From: Burkholderiales bacterium UBA1834
GTDB lineage: Bacteria; Pseudomonadota; Gammaproteobacteria; Burkholderiales; Burkholderiaceae_C
Length of the DNA: 14,203 nucleotides
Direction of reading: 5' to 3'
Assembly (NCBI GenBank): GCA_002339015.1
Contig: DDJC01000041.1
Location: 1-14,203 of the forward strand
The position numbers and the translations under genes are program-made. The notes below the pieces were generated by a model. That model was given only the letters and a program-made list of their open reading frames with translations. It ran no database searches and had not been told where the DNA came from. Of this stretch, positions 1-7,329 are shown in pieces (positions within the stretch are counted from its first letter, which is position 1; every line of letters begins with the position of its first letter).

Positions 1-656
1 TCGATCAGGCCGGGGATGTCGGCCACCACGAAGCTCTTTTCCGGGCCCACGCGCACCACGCCCAGGTTGGGGTGCAGCGTCGTGAAGGGGTAGTCGGCGA
101 TCTTGGGGCGCGCATTGGAGATGGCCGCGATCAAGGTGGACTTGCCGGCATTGGGCATGCCCAGCAAGCCCACATCGGCCAGCACGCGCAGTTCCAGCTT
201 GAGCTTGTAGATCTCGCCAGGCCAGCCGGGCGTCTTCTTGCGGGGCGCGCGGTTGGTGGCCGTCTTGTAGTGCAGGTTGCCGAAGCCGCCATCGCCGCCC
301 TTGGCCAGCAGGCGTTTCTCGCCATGCTCCAGCAACTCCATCATCACCTCGTCGGTCTCGACATTTCGGATGATGGTCCCCACGGGCATGCGCAGGATGA
401 TGTCTTCGCCCGCCGCGCCGAACTGGTCGGAGCCGCGGCCCTGCTCACCGTTGCGCGCCTCGTGGCGGCGGGCATAGCGGTAGTCGATCAGGGTGTTGAT
501 GTTGCGGTCGGCCACGACATAGACATGACCGCCACGCCCGCCGTCGCCCCCGTTGGGGCCGCCGAAGGGGATGAACTTCTCGCGACGGAAGCTGATGCAG
601 CCGCTGCCGCCATTGCCTGCGGCCACGTCAATGGTGGCTTCATCGACAAATTTCAT
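1..656 (-). CDS. obg: GTPase Obg/CgtA, partial (C-terminus beyond window start)
   Basis: Obg is an essential ribosome-associated GTPase that acts in late 50S subunit assembly and stress control. Reading the minus strand from the ATG at 656-654 gives about 218 residues beginning MKFVDEATIDVAAGNGGSG. This is the glycine-rich Obg domain (about residues 1-158), with the conserved NGGDGGRGG and TPGWPGE stretches. The G domain follows: P-loop GMPNAGKST at residues 166-174 and the G3 motif DIPG at 213-216, right at the window edge. The rest of the G domain and the C-terminus are outside the window. An AAGGA Shine-Dalgarno sequence lies 10 nt before the start. The gene follows rpmA in the usual rplU-rpmA-obg order, but a strong terminator hairpin sits between rpmA and obg. 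Expression therefore needs readthrough or its own promoter, which I could not locate. Confidence 0.97.
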   Translation of the reverse strand, partial: MKFVDEATIDVAAGNGGSGCISFRREKFIPFGGPNGGDGGRGGHVYVVADRNINTLIDYRYARRHEARNGEQGRGSDQFGAAGEDIILRMPVGTIIRNVETDEVMMELLEHGEKRLLAKGGDGGFGNLHYKTATNRAPRKKTPGWPGEIYKLKLELRVLADVGLLGMPNAGKSTLIAAISNARPKIADYPFTTLHPNLGVVRVGPEKSFVVADIPGLI

Positions 657-714
657 GGGGCTGGTGTCCTTGTGTGTCCGTCGCGGGATCGGCCCGGGGG
701 CCGTTGAAAAGCAT

Positions 715-744
715 AAATGCAAAAGCCCCGGCAAGCCGGGGCTT
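715..744 (-). terminator. Rho-independent terminator after rpmA
   Basis: The arms AAGCCCCGGC (723-732) and GCCGGGGCTT (735-744) form a perfect GC-rich hairpin. Read on the minus strand it is followed by TTTTGCATTTAT. This is the classic intrinsic terminator layout for transcripts coming from rplU-rpmA, placed about 50 nt after the rpmA stop and about 60 nt before the obg start. Confidence 0.85.
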
Positions 745-794
745 CAAGCCTCACACCGCCCCGGAGGGCGGCACGGCTGGTGGCTGTGAACAGC

Positions 795-1052
795 TCAGAC
801 CGGGGTGACGACCACGGTCTTGCGGTTCAGGGCGCCCTTCACGGTGAAGGACACGGTGCCATCGACCAGCGCGAACAGGCTGTGATCGCGGCCGGTGCCG
901 ACGTTGGCGCCTGCATGGAAGCGGGTGCCGCGTTGGCGCACGATGATGGAGCCGGCAGGCACGACTTGGCCGCCGAACACCTTCACGCCGAGCATCTTCG
1001 GTTGGGAATCGCGGCCGTTCCGTGTGGAACCGCCGCCTTTTTTCTGTGCCAT
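795..1052 (-). CDS. rpmA: 50S ribosomal protein L27
   Basis: L27 is a component of the large ribosomal subunit. Its flexible N-terminal tail reaches towards the peptidyl transferase centre. The 85-residue protein starts MAQKKGGGSTRNGRDSQPK, the family's hallmark N-terminus, followed by the conserved VPAGSIIVRQRGTRFHAGANVG region (about residues 31-52). The length is normal. A strong AAGGAG Shine-Dalgarno sequence lies 7 nt before the ATG. The gene is 41 nt downstream of rplU on the same strand, so the two are almost certainly co-transcribed. A terminator follows it, before obg. Confidence 0.98.
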   Translation of the reverse strand: MAQKKGGGSTRNGRDSQPKMLGVKVFGGQVVPAGSIIVRQRGTRFHAGANVGTGRDHSLFALVDGTVSFTVKGALNRKTVVVTPV

Positions 1053-1093
1053 GGATCTGCTCCTTGGGACTGGCTAGAGGTTGTAGGGGCCGA

Positions 1094-1405
1094 TCAGCCG
1101 TTCACGGAGCTGATTTGCAGCTCGGTGTAGTTCTGACGATGGCCCTGGCGCTTCTGGTAGTGCTTGCGACGACGCATCTTGAAGATGCGCACCTTGTCGT
1201 GCCGACCTTGCGACAGAACAGTTGCCTTCACGGTTGCGCCAGCCACCAAGGGCGTGCCGATTTTGAGTTCAGCGCCGTTGCCGACAGCCAGAACCTGGTC
1301 GATCACGATCTCTTGGCCAACGTCCGCAGTAATCTGTTCTACTTTGATCTTTTCGCCTGCAGCAACTTTGTATTGTTTGCCGCCGGTTTTTATGACCGCG
1401 TACAT
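1094..1405 (-). CDS. rplU: 50S ribosomal protein L21
   Basis: L21 is a large-subunit protein that binds 23S rRNA. The 103-residue product begins MYAVIKTGGKQYKV and contains the conserved HDKVRIFKMRRRKHYQKRQGHRQ basic region (about residues 69-91, given here as HDKVRIFKMRRRK plus the following HYQKRQGHRQ). Both are diagnostic, and the length is the family norm. An AAAGG ribosome-binding site lies about 9 nt upstream. It is the first gene of the rplU-rpmA(-obg) unit. The 212-bp gap to the upstream patatin gene (1406-1617) must hold the promoter. I saw only weak -35/-10 candidates there and no other feature. Confidence 0.98.
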   Translation of the reverse strand: MYAVIKTGGKQYKVAAGEKIKVEQITADVGQEIVIDQVLAVGNGAELKIGTPLVAGATVKATVLSQGRHDKVRIFKMRRRKHYQKRQGHRQNYTELQISSVNG

Positions 1406-1617
1406 GTTGAGACCTTTCAGTCGAAATGGAAAAGGAAACTTCGTACCTGAGACATTTCAACTGATTTGGGCCAGTCACCAATCATGGCGTCGAATTTTCA
1501 TTTGACGCAAATCGGCTGCCTTCAAGGTGCGAAGCTCTCCACTCTACCACGGGCGGCTGAATTTGCCTAGTGGGGCTGTGCTGGCGGCCGGGTTTTGCCC
1601 GCCTTGGTGCGGACGGC

Positions 1618-2946
1618 TTACTCGGTGGCCGCGACCGGGTCGTCAACCGGCTGCACCGGCAGCGAGGGCACCCCGGTCTGATCGGCAGGGCCCTGTCCAG
1701 CCTGGTCGATCCTGTAAGGCAGGCGGATCTGGCGCCCCTCGTCCTGGGCCGCACTTGGCTCAAGGCCCCAGCCAAAGAAGGCACAGACCTCGTCGCGTTT
1801 GGCCAGCGCATCGTTGAAGCCCAGATGGATCAGTTCCCGAGTGAACGAGGATTCGAACAGCAGGTAACTGGCCAGCGCCGTGCCGCGTGCGGTCCTGCCA
1901 CGACCGTACACGCCCAGCGCGCGCAGCATGGCACGCACGGCCGGCGGCAGCGCCCACAGGTGCCGGGCGGCGATGTCGTCGATGCGCTGCGAGGGCGCGA
2001 TCACGAGGATATCGACCTTGCGCAAGGGCGTGTGGGCCCGCGCTTCGAGCGGCAGCAGGTCGATGGTGCGGTTGATGCGCTGCAGGCGCTCAATGTCCAC
2101 CGCCAGCGCATCCAGGAAGATGCTGGACATGGCGTGGCCGGCGATCTGCGCCAGGTTCGGGTACTCGACGATGGTGTCGCGCGGCTGCACCGGCTCCTGC
2201 AGGCGGCCGGCGCCCACCACCAGAATGCGGTCGGCGCCCAGGTGGATGGCCGGCGAGATGGGCGCGGCCTGGCGCATGGTGCCGTCGCCGAAGTAATGCG
2301 GGCGCCCACCGGCCTCGAGCCTCACGGCCGGGAACACGAAGGGGATGGCGCTGGAGGCCATCAGGTGGTCCATCGTCAGGTCGGCCCGCACGGCGCTGCG
2401 TTGCGAGCGTGACCATGGGTCGATCGGCGGGAAGGCATCGTAGAAGGTGACGTGCTCGCCGGTGGTGTAGCTGGAGGCAGACACGGCCACGGCATCGAGC
2501 ACGCCGTCTTCCATCAGCTTGCGCATGCGGCTGATCTTGAAGGAATCGCCCAGCAGCTCGCGCAGCGGTTCGTTGTCCAGCAGCGAACGGGGACGTGCGC
2601 GTCGCCAGCGGGCCAGGGCCCAACCCAGCGAGAACAGGGTGATCCATTGCGCCCCACTGCGGATCACACCCAGCGAATCGGCGCGGTAGACCTGCTCGCT
2701 GCGCATTTCGCGCCAGAGCTCGGCCATGTGGCGCACGGCCACTTCGAAGTGGTCAGCCCGCGAGGCCAGGGCCGCGCTGTTGAGCGCACCGGCCGAGGTG
2801 CCGCACATGATGCGGAAAGGGTTGCCCCGCTGCGTCTCGCCACTGTCGCGGCGGATCAGCATCAGTGCTTGCAGCACGCCGACCTGGTAGGCGGCCCGGG
2901 CACCGCCGCCGGTCAGGATGAGGGCATTCTTTCCTGGCAGGCTCAT
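1618..2946 (-). CDS. Patatin-like phospholipase family protein
   Basis: Predicted lipid acyl hydrolase of the patatin family, with a Ser-Asp catalytic dyad acting on membrane phospholipid or acyl substrates. The 442-residue protein shows the full set of family motifs. The oxyanion-hole glycine run GGGARAAYQ covers about residues 13-21. The nucleophile elbow is GTSAG, with Ser51. The catalytic aspartate is in DGT, at Asp221, preceded by the typical ASSAIPFVFPAV segment (about 197-208). The start codon follows the natural N-terminus of the family, a few residues before the GGG motif. There is no obvious signal peptide, so it is probably cytoplasmic or membrane-associated. It lies 71 nt downstream of arginase on the same strand and may share its transcript. 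The C-terminal tail after about residue 410 is low in recognisable motifs. Confidence 0.9.
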   Translation of the reverse strand: MSLPGKNALILTGGGARAAYQVGVLQALMLIRRDSGETQRGNPFRIMCGTSAGALNSAALASRADHFEVAVRHMAELWREMRSEQVYRADSLGVIRSGAQWITLFSLGWALARWRRARPRSLLDNEPLRELLGDSFKISRMRKLMEDGVLDAVAVSASSYTTGEHVTFYDAFPPIDPWSRSQRSAVRADLTMDHLMASSAIPFVFPAVRLEAGGRPHYFGDGTMRQAAPISPAIHLGADRILVVGAGRLQEPVQPRDTIVEYPNLAQIAGHAMSSIFLDALAVDIERLQRINRTIDLLPLEARAHTPLRKVDILVIAPSQRIDDIAARHLWALPPAVRAMLRALGVYGRGRTARGTALASYLLFESSFTRELIHLGFNDALAKRDEVCAFFGWGLEPSAAQDEGRQIRLPYRIDQAGQGPADQTGVPSLPVQPVDDPVAATE

Positions 2947-3017
2947 GGTTGTTTATCGGCGGGTATTGCATGGGATTGAGCACGGTTTGGGGGCATGGCT
3001 TACCCCAAGGATCGGGC

Positions 3018-3947
3018 TCAGGGCGCAGCCCGCATCAGGGTGGACTTGCCGAACAGGCTTTCGACCAGGTCCACCACCAGCTCGGCCGTGCGGTTCTGGA
3101 TGTCGCGTGCGGGGTTCAGCTCGACCACATCGAGCGAGCCGAGCGCGCCAGTGTCGGCGATCATCTCCATGCACAGCTGGGCCTCGCGGTAGGTAGGGCC
3201 GCCGCGCACGGGGGTACCCACGCCGGGGGCGATGTCGGGGTCCAGCCCATCGACATCGAAGCTCAGGTGAAGGTGATGGGTGTCAGGCTCCACGCCCATC
3301 AGCGCCTGCTGCATCACGGCGCGCATGCCGTGCTCATCGACATAGCGCATGTCGTAGACCTCGATCTGCTGCGCGTGCACGAAGGCGCGCTCACCCGGGT
3401 CCACGCTGCGGATGCCGACCATGCGCAGGGCATCGGGCGTGAGCGCAGGCTGCCCATCCACCGAGGCGATATCGATCAGGGATTGCGGCCCATGCCCGCA
3501 CAGCACCGCCACCGGCATGCCGTGCAGGTTGCCGCTGGGCGTGATCTCGGGTGTGTTGAAATCGGCATGCGCATCGAACCACAGCACGCGCAGGTGTTTC
3601 CCAATGCGCCTGCAGTGCTGGGCCACCGCGCCGATCGAGCCGATGGCCAGGCAATGGTCACCACCCAGCATCATCGGGATCTCACCCTGTGTCAGGGCTT
3701 GAGTCACGGCACTGTGCACCACCCGGTTCCAGGTGACGACCTCGGGCAGATGGCGGTAGCCCTGCACGGGATCGAGCTGCTGGTTGGGCGGGCCGGCCAG
3801 GTTGCCCTCGTCCAGCACGGTCATGCCCTGGCGCGCCAGGGCGGCGGGCAGTCCGGCCACACGCAGGGCCTCGGGGCCCATCACTGCACCGAGCATGCTG
3901 GCGCCCACGTCGGTGGGCACGCCGATGATGCGGATGCGGTCGGTCAT
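3018..3947 (-). CDS. rocF: Arginase
   Basis: Arginase hydrolyses L-arginine to L-ornithine and urea, using a two-manganese centre. The 309-residue protein carries all metal-binding motifs of the ureohydrolase family: GGDHCLAIG with His98; WFDAHADFNTPE with Asp125, His127 and Asp129; and SFDVDGLDPDIAPGVGTPV with Asp231 and Asp233. The SGNLHGMP segment (about 138-145) following DAHAD favours arginase over agmatinase. A GAGG ribosome-binding site lies 8 nt before the ATG. It sits 36 nt after the LOG-family gene and 71 nt before the patatin gene, all on the minus strand. Substrate choice is inferred from motifs, and a related guanidino substrate cannot be fully excluded. Confidence 0.93.
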   Translation of the reverse strand: MTDRIRIIGVPTDVGASMLGAVMGPEALRVAGLPAALARQGMTVLDEGNLAGPPNQQLDPVQGYRHLPEVVTWNRVVHSAVTQALTQGEIPMMLGGDHCLAIGSIGAVAQHCRRIGKHLRVLWFDAHADFNTPEITPSGNLHGMPVAVLCGHGPQSLIDIASVDGQPALTPDALRMVGIRSVDPGERAFVHAQQIEVYDMRYVDEHGMRAVMQQALMGVEPDTHHLHLSFDVDGLDPDIAPGVGTPVRGGPTYREAQLCMEMIADTGALGSLDVVELNPARDIQNRTAELVVDLVESLFGKSTLMRAAP

Positions 3948-3983
3948 GGGCGTGCCCTCAAGATGGATGCTGCCTTGCCCAGA

Positions 3984-4889
3984 TCACCAGCCGCAGGCCG
4001 AATCCTGAGGCGGTTGGGCCAGGCCGTACTCGTTGCGCAGGGTGTCCCAGGCTTCCTGGGCCGTCTCGACGTAACGGAACAGGTGGATGTCATCGGGGCT
4101 GATCATGCCGGTGTCGACCAGGTGGTCGATGTCGATCAGCTTGGTCCAGAAGTCACGCCCGAACAGCAGCACCGGCCGCTTGCGACACTTGCCGGTCTGC
4201 ATCAAGGTCAGCGCTTCGAACAGCTCATCGAGCGTGCCGAAGCCGCCGGGGAAGCACACCAGCGCCACCGAGCGCATCAAGAAGTGCATCTTGCGCAGCG
4301 CGAAGTAGTGGAACTGGAAGCACAGACGCGGCGTGATGTAGGGGTTGGGCTCCTGCTCGTGCGGCAGCACGATGTTCAGTCCGATGCTCTTGCCACCGAC
4401 CTCGAAGGCACCGCGGTTGCCTGCCTCCATGATGCCGGGGCCGCCGCCGGTGACCACGTAGATGGGGGTGTCCAGCTGCGCCGAATGGTTGGTCACCAGG
4501 CTGGCAAAGGCACGCGCCTCTTCGTAATAGCGCGACATGTCGATCTGGCGCTGTGCGCGACGCACGGCCAGGTCGCGGGCTTCGCCGGCAGGCAGCTCAT
4601 TGGCCGCACCCAGGCGAACCTGCGCGTCTTCGGCCGACAGAATGCGGGCACTGCCGAACATCACGATGGTGGACTGGATGTTCTCTTCGCGCTGCACCAG
4701 CTCGGGCTTGAGCAGCTCCAGCTGCATGCGCACCGGCCGCAGCTCAGGGTGCAGCAGGAAATCCGGATCGGCGAAAGCCAGGTCGTAGCTGCTGTCGGGG
4801 CCGTCGTACAGCGAGGGCTTGGCCGCCAGGCGCGCGTCCTGCACGGCGGTGGGAAAGTTACGGGCCAGCAGTTCCTTGGGGTTGTTCAT
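3984..4889 (-). CDS. LOG family (TIGR00730-type) nucleotide 5'-monophosphate phosphoribohydrolase-like protein
   Basis: Members of this family, often mislabelled lysine decarboxylases, cleave the N-glycosidic bond of nucleoside or cytokinin-riboside 5'-monophosphates. The 301-residue protein has the Rossmann-type core with both signature motifs: GGGPGIMEAGNRGA (about residues 148-161) and PGGFGTLDELFE (about 214-225). Between them is the family's R-K-containing helix (FALRKMHFL, about 196-204). An N-terminal extension of about 70 residues precedes the core, making it longer than the roughly 190-residue plant LOG type. The physiological nucleotide substrate cannot be read from the sequence. 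It is the first gene after the SWIB terminator, and arginase follows 36 nt later. The 140 bp upstream (4890-5030) should contain its promoter, but no clear site stands out. Confidence 0.9.
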   Translation of the reverse strand: MNNPKELLARNFPTAVQDARLAAKPSLYDGPDSSYDLAFADPDFLLHPELRPVRMQLELLKPELVQREENIQSTIVMFGSARILSAEDAQVRLGAANELPAGEARDLAVRRAQRQIDMSRYYEEARAFASLVTNHSAQLDTPIYVVTGGGPGIMEAGNRGAFEVGGKSIGLNIVLPHEQEPNPYITPRLCFQFHYFALRKMHFLMRSVALVCFPGGFGTLDELFEALTLMQTGKCRKRPVLLFGRDFWTKLIDIDHLVDTGMISPDDIHLFRYVETAQEAWDTLRNEYGLAQPPQDSACGW

Positions 4890-5030
4890 GCGTCGGACTC
4901 GGGTGCGGGAAAACAGACTTCTGGCGGACAGCGTAGCAGCGTCGCGACGGCTTTGCTTGGCAAGCTGTGCTCAATATGCGACGCAATTGGGTGCTTGCGT
5001 TGCTGGTTCTGCCCAACGCGGGCACGGCCA

Positions 5031-5056
5031 GAAAAAAACCCGGCCGAGGCCGGGTT
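5031..5056 (-). terminator. Rho-independent terminator after the SWIB gene
   Basis: The arms AACCCGGCC (5037-5045) and GGCCGGGTT (5048-5056) form a perfect hairpin. On the minus strand it runs directly into a tract of seven T. It lies 25 nt after the SWIB-gene stop codon and separates that gene from the LOG-arginase-patatin group. Confidence 0.88.
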
Positions 5057-5081
5057 CTGTTCGCTTGGGGCCGCCCAACGA

Positions 5082-5456
5082 TCAGCTGAGCTGGTCGCTG
5101 ATGAGCTTGGTCATCTCGAACATCGACACTTGAGGCTTCTTGAAGATGGCCTTCAGCTTGTCGTCTGCATTGATGTTGCGCTTGTTGGCGGCATCTTGCA
5201 GGTTGTGCTTCTTGATGTATTCCCACACCTTCTTGGTGACCTCGGTGCGCGGCAGCGGCGCGGCGCCGATGACGGCGGCCAGTGCCGGGCTGGGGGTCAG
5301 GGCCTTCATGAAGGCCGCGTTCGGGGTGCGCTTGGCAGCGACCTTCTTCACGGCGGCCTTCTTGGCCGGGGCTGCCTTCTTGGCAGCCACCTTGGTGGTG
5401 GCGGGAGCCTTTTTCGCCGCAGCCTTCTTGGCCGGGGCCTTCTTCGCAGTTGCCAT
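5082..5456 (-). CDS. SWIB/MDM2-domain protein with histone H1-like Lys/Ala-rich N-terminal tail
   Basis: Small 124-residue protein in two parts. Residues 1 to about 45 are almost entirely Ala, Lys and Pro, in repeats of the type KKAPAKKAAAKKAPA. This resembles histone H1 tails and the AlgP/H1-like proteins, and suggests non-specific DNA binding. Residues about 47-123 form a SWIB/MDM2 fold, with LPRTEVTKKVWEYIKKHNLQ (about 68-87) and the NADDKLKAIF and VSMFEMTKLI segments typical of the domain. In eukaryotes the SWIB domain mediates protein contacts in chromatin remodelling. In bacteria its role is unclear. A GGAG ribosome-binding site lies 9 nt before the ATG. It is monocistronic: a terminator follows it, and the upstream neighbour is divergent. 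Confidence 0.92.
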   Translation of the reverse strand: MATAKKAPAKKAAAKKAPATTKVAAKKAAPAKKAAVKKVAAKRTPNAAFMKALTPSPALAAVIGAAPLPRTEVTKKVWEYIKKHNLQDAANKRNINADDKLKAIFKKPQVSMFEMTKLISDQLS

Positions 5457-5634
5457 GTGAATTCACTCCATCGAAGTCGTCAGATCTGAACAGCCGTCCG
5501 CGGGCGCTTGCTGCATGCGCAAACGTTCCTCACAGGGCCAGCGCCCACGATGGTAATGCCACTTCCCTCTGAAAACCAGCAATCGAACAGGTTTGTAGCC
5601 CAGGGACATCAAAGATTTTCACCAAAGAACACGC

Positions 5635-5699
5635 TGGACACCGCGTTTGCACCGAGCCAGGGCACCCATGCGAGGGGTGCCCTTTCCTTTTGGTGTCCA
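5635..5699 (+). terminator. Terminator-like hairpin nested in a second inverted repeat, upstream of the flavin oxidoreductase
   Basis: The inner arms AGGGCACCC (5659-5667) and GGGTGCCCT (5675-5683) form a perfect 9-bp stem with a 7-nt loop. On the plus strand it is followed by the T-rich TTCCTTTT (5684-5691), an intrinsic-terminator layout. Outside it, TGGACACC (5635-5642) is exactly complementary to GGTGTCCA (5692-5699), so an 8-bp outer stem can enclose the hairpin. It lies 43 nt before the oxidoreductase start with no gene upstream on this strand. It could therefore end a short untranslated RNA or act as an attenuator. No known riboswitch consensus was recognised. Confidence 0.6.
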
Positions 5700-5741
5700 A
5701 TGACGGGTCTGACTCACAACCCGCCATGGAGACGCACGACC

Positions 5742-7010
5742 ATGACACCGCAGGCCCTCCTGTCGCAAGGCTTCACGCTGCCCAGCGGCGCGCAGATCAA
5801 GAACCGGCTCGTCAAGTCGGCCATGAGCGAGGCCCTGGGCACGCGTGAATGCGCGCCCACGCCCGAACTGGCCCGGCTGTACGGGGCCTGGGCCGAAGGC
5901 GGCATTGGGCTGTGCATCACCGGCAACGTGATGATTGACCGGCGTGCGCTGGGTGAGCCCGGCAACGTCGTGATCGAGGACGATCGCGACCTGCCCGCGC
6001 TCAGGGCCTGGGCCGAAGCGGGCACGCGCCACGGCACGCAATGCTGGGTTCAGCTCAACCACCCGGGCAAGCAGGCGCCCAAGGGCCTCAACAAGGAAAC
6101 GGTGTCGCCATCGGCCGTGCCCTTCAGGCCGGAGATGGCTGCCTTCTTCGCCACGCCCCGTGAACTGACCGAGGCCGAGATCCTTGACCTGATCGCGCGT
6201 TATGGGCGCGCGGCCGGCATCGTCCAGCAGGCCGGCTTCAGCGGTGTGCAGATCCACGGCGCGCACGGCTACCTGGTCAGCCAGTTCCTGTCACCGCACC
6301 ACAACCGCCGCACGGACCGGTGGGGCGGCAGCGCCGAGAACCGCCGACGCTTCGTGATCGAGGTGCTGCGCGCCATGCGCGCTGCGGTGGGGCCGCAGTT
6401 TCCGATCGGTATCAAGCTCAACTCGGCCGATTTCCAGCGTGGCGGTTTCACCGAAGACGAGTCGCTGGACGTGATCCGTGCATTGGAAGCCGAAGGCATC
6501 GACCTGGTCGAGATCTCCGGCGGCACCTATGAAGCACCGGCCATGACCGGCGTGAAGGACAAGAAGGCCGAGCCACAGAAAGACAGCACCCGCCAGCGCG
6601 AGGCCTACTTCCTGGCCTTCGCAGAGAAGGCGCGCCAGGCAGTGAAGGTACCGCTGGTGGTGACCGGTGGTTTCCGATCGGCGGCAGGCATGGCCGAGGC
6701 CATCACCTCCGGCGCGGTCGACTTCGTGGGCATTGCGCGCTCGCTGGCGCTCGAACCGGACCTGCCGCGCCGCCTGCTGGCCGGCGAGGAGCCCGTGCAC
6801 ACCGTCAAGCCCATCCGCACCGGCATCGGCTACATCGACAAGATGGGCTTGATGGAGGTCACGTGGTACACGGGGCAGCTCAAGCGCATTGGCCAGGGCG
6901 AGGCCCCGAAGCCAGGCGAATCGCCGTTGTGGGTGTTCTTGAAGTTCATCGCCCAGCAGGCCGGCATGGGCCGCAAGAAAAAGAGCCCGACACGGCTGCG
7001 TGCCAGTTGA
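5742..7010 (+). CDS. NADH:flavin oxidoreductase / Old Yellow Enzyme family protein
   Basis: FMN-dependent oxidoreductase with a TIM-barrel fold. Members reduce activated C=C bonds of enones or related substrates using NAD(P)H. From the ATG at 5742 (GGAG ribosome-binding site 10 nt upstream) the protein has 422 residues. Family motifs seen are KNRLVKSAMSE (about 20-30), the FMN-contacting QLNHPGKQ (from Gln104), and HGAHGYLVSQFLSPHHNRRTD (from His172, written here as HGAHGYLVSQFL plus SPHHNRRTD). The His172/His175 pair and Tyr177 occupy the substrate-binding and proton-donor positions. The C-terminal phosphate-binding portion includes VVTGGFRS. There is no CxxC cluster or second flavin domain, so it is a single-domain OYE rather than a 2,4-dienoyl-CoA reductase type. 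The frame stays open further upstream, but that part shows no family sequence and crosses a terminator-like hairpin. The substrate is unknown. Confidence 0.92.
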   Translation: MTPQALLSQGFTLPSGAQIKNRLVKSAMSEALGTRECAPTPELARLYGAWAEGGIGLCITGNVMIDRRALGEPGNVVIEDDRDLPALRAWAEAGTRHGTQCWVQLNHPGKQAPKGLNKETVSPSAVPFRPEMAAFFATPRELTEAEILDLIARYGRAAGIVQQAGFSGVQIHGAHGYLVSQFLSPHHNRRTDRWGGSAENRRRFVIEVLRAMRAAVGPQFPIGIKLNSADFQRGGFTEDESLDVIRALEAEGIDLVEISGGTYEAPAMTGVKDKKAEPQKDSTRQREAYFLAFAEKARQAVKVPLVVTGGFRSAAGMAEAITSGAVDFVGIARSLALEPDLPRRLLAGEEPVHTVKPIRTGIGYIDKMGLMEVTWYTGQLKRIGQGEAPKPGESPLWVFLKFIAQQAGMGRKKKSPTRLRAS

Positions 7011-7040
7011 CGCCAGCCGAAGCAAAGGCCTCCTGAAAGC

Positions 7041-7066
7041 ACACGCGGCCCCTTGAGGGCCGTGTT
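7041..7066 (+). terminator. Possible hairpin terminator after the flavin oxidoreductase
   Basis: ACAC plus GGCCC (7041-7051, with a 2-nt bulge) can pair with GGGCC plus GTGT (7057-7065). It lies 31 nt after the oxidoreductase stop. There is no real T tract behind it, so termination by this hairpin is uncertain. Confidence 0.3.
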
Positions 7067-7131
7067 CGCTTGGCGTGATCGCCCGCCGCGCGCTGCGTGC
7101 TTCGGCAAAAAGCGCTGCTGGAAATGAAGAT

Positions 7132-7223
7132 GCGTTTGCGTCAAACACCAGCCATGCCTCGCCGTCCCCACAGCTCAGCCCTTGCCCGTTTTCCACTTCC
7201 TGGAAGGTGTTCAACGCAAACGC
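7132..7223. repeat. Short inverted repeats in the region before the Fur boxes
   Basis: GTTTG and CAAAC (7133-7145, 3-bp spacer) form a perfect small palindrome. GCGTTTGCGT (7132-7141) recurs inverted as ACGCAAACGC at 7214-7223, next to the candidate distal promoter. The remaining sequence between 7011 and 7209 shows no gene. Confidence 0.3.
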
Positions 7224-7236
7224 AAACGGATATTAA
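7209..7236 (+). promoter_or_regulatory. Candidate distal promoter overlapped by Fur box 1
   Basis: GTTCAA (7209-7214) and TATTAA (7231-7236), separated by 16 bp, resemble weak sigma-70 elements. The -10-like part overlaps the upstream Fur-box-like site, which would fit repression. This is inferred from pattern only. The spacer carries a short repeat of CGCAAA. Confidence 0.25.
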
Positions 7237-7250
7237 TGAGAATCACTCCG
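7232..7250 (+). promoter_or_regulatory. Fur box 1 (upstream, weaker)
   Basis: The core AATGAGAATCA (7235-7245) matches the central part of the 19-bp Fur consensus. Over all 19 positions about 12 agree, with the right-hand end degenerate. It lies about 100 bp before the second, better site. In ferrous iron, Fur would bind here and repress the downstream operon. Confidence 0.5.
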
Positions 7251-7296
7251 ATTTGCAATATCCCGTGTTGCCGATGTGGGCATCCGGGCAAGATGG

Positions 7297-7325
7297 GTGA
7301 CTTGGCGGCGTCGCGCTCCTAACAT
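7297..7325 (+). promoter_or_regulatory. Candidate proximal sigma-70 promoter of the iron-sparing operon
   Basis: GTGACT (7297-7302) and TAACAT (7320-7325), each matching 4 of 6 consensus bases, are separated by an ideal 17 bp. The expected transcription start, near 7332, falls at the left edge of Fur box 2. That geometry would let bound Fur block RNA polymerase. Pattern-based only. Confidence 0.35.
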
Positions 7326-7329
7326 GGGA

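Noticed and set aside
2949..5489. A very long plus-strand open frame (about 846 codons) opposite arginase, LOG and SWIB genes
   Set aside because: Its translation is rich in His, Gln, Gly and Ala without any domain. It crosses two terminators and is antisense to three genes with complete family motifs. It is a by-product of GC-rich codon use.
5508..5741. Upstream extension of the flavin oxidoreductase by about 78 codons
   Set aside because: The extra residues match nothing in the family and would run through the terminator-like hairpin. The ATG at 5742 has a proper ribosome-binding site and matches the family N-terminus.
6291..7214. A 307-codon minus-strand open frame opposite the flavin oxidoreductase
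   Set aside because: No domain signal, and it lies antisense to a well-supported enzyme gene and its downstream region.
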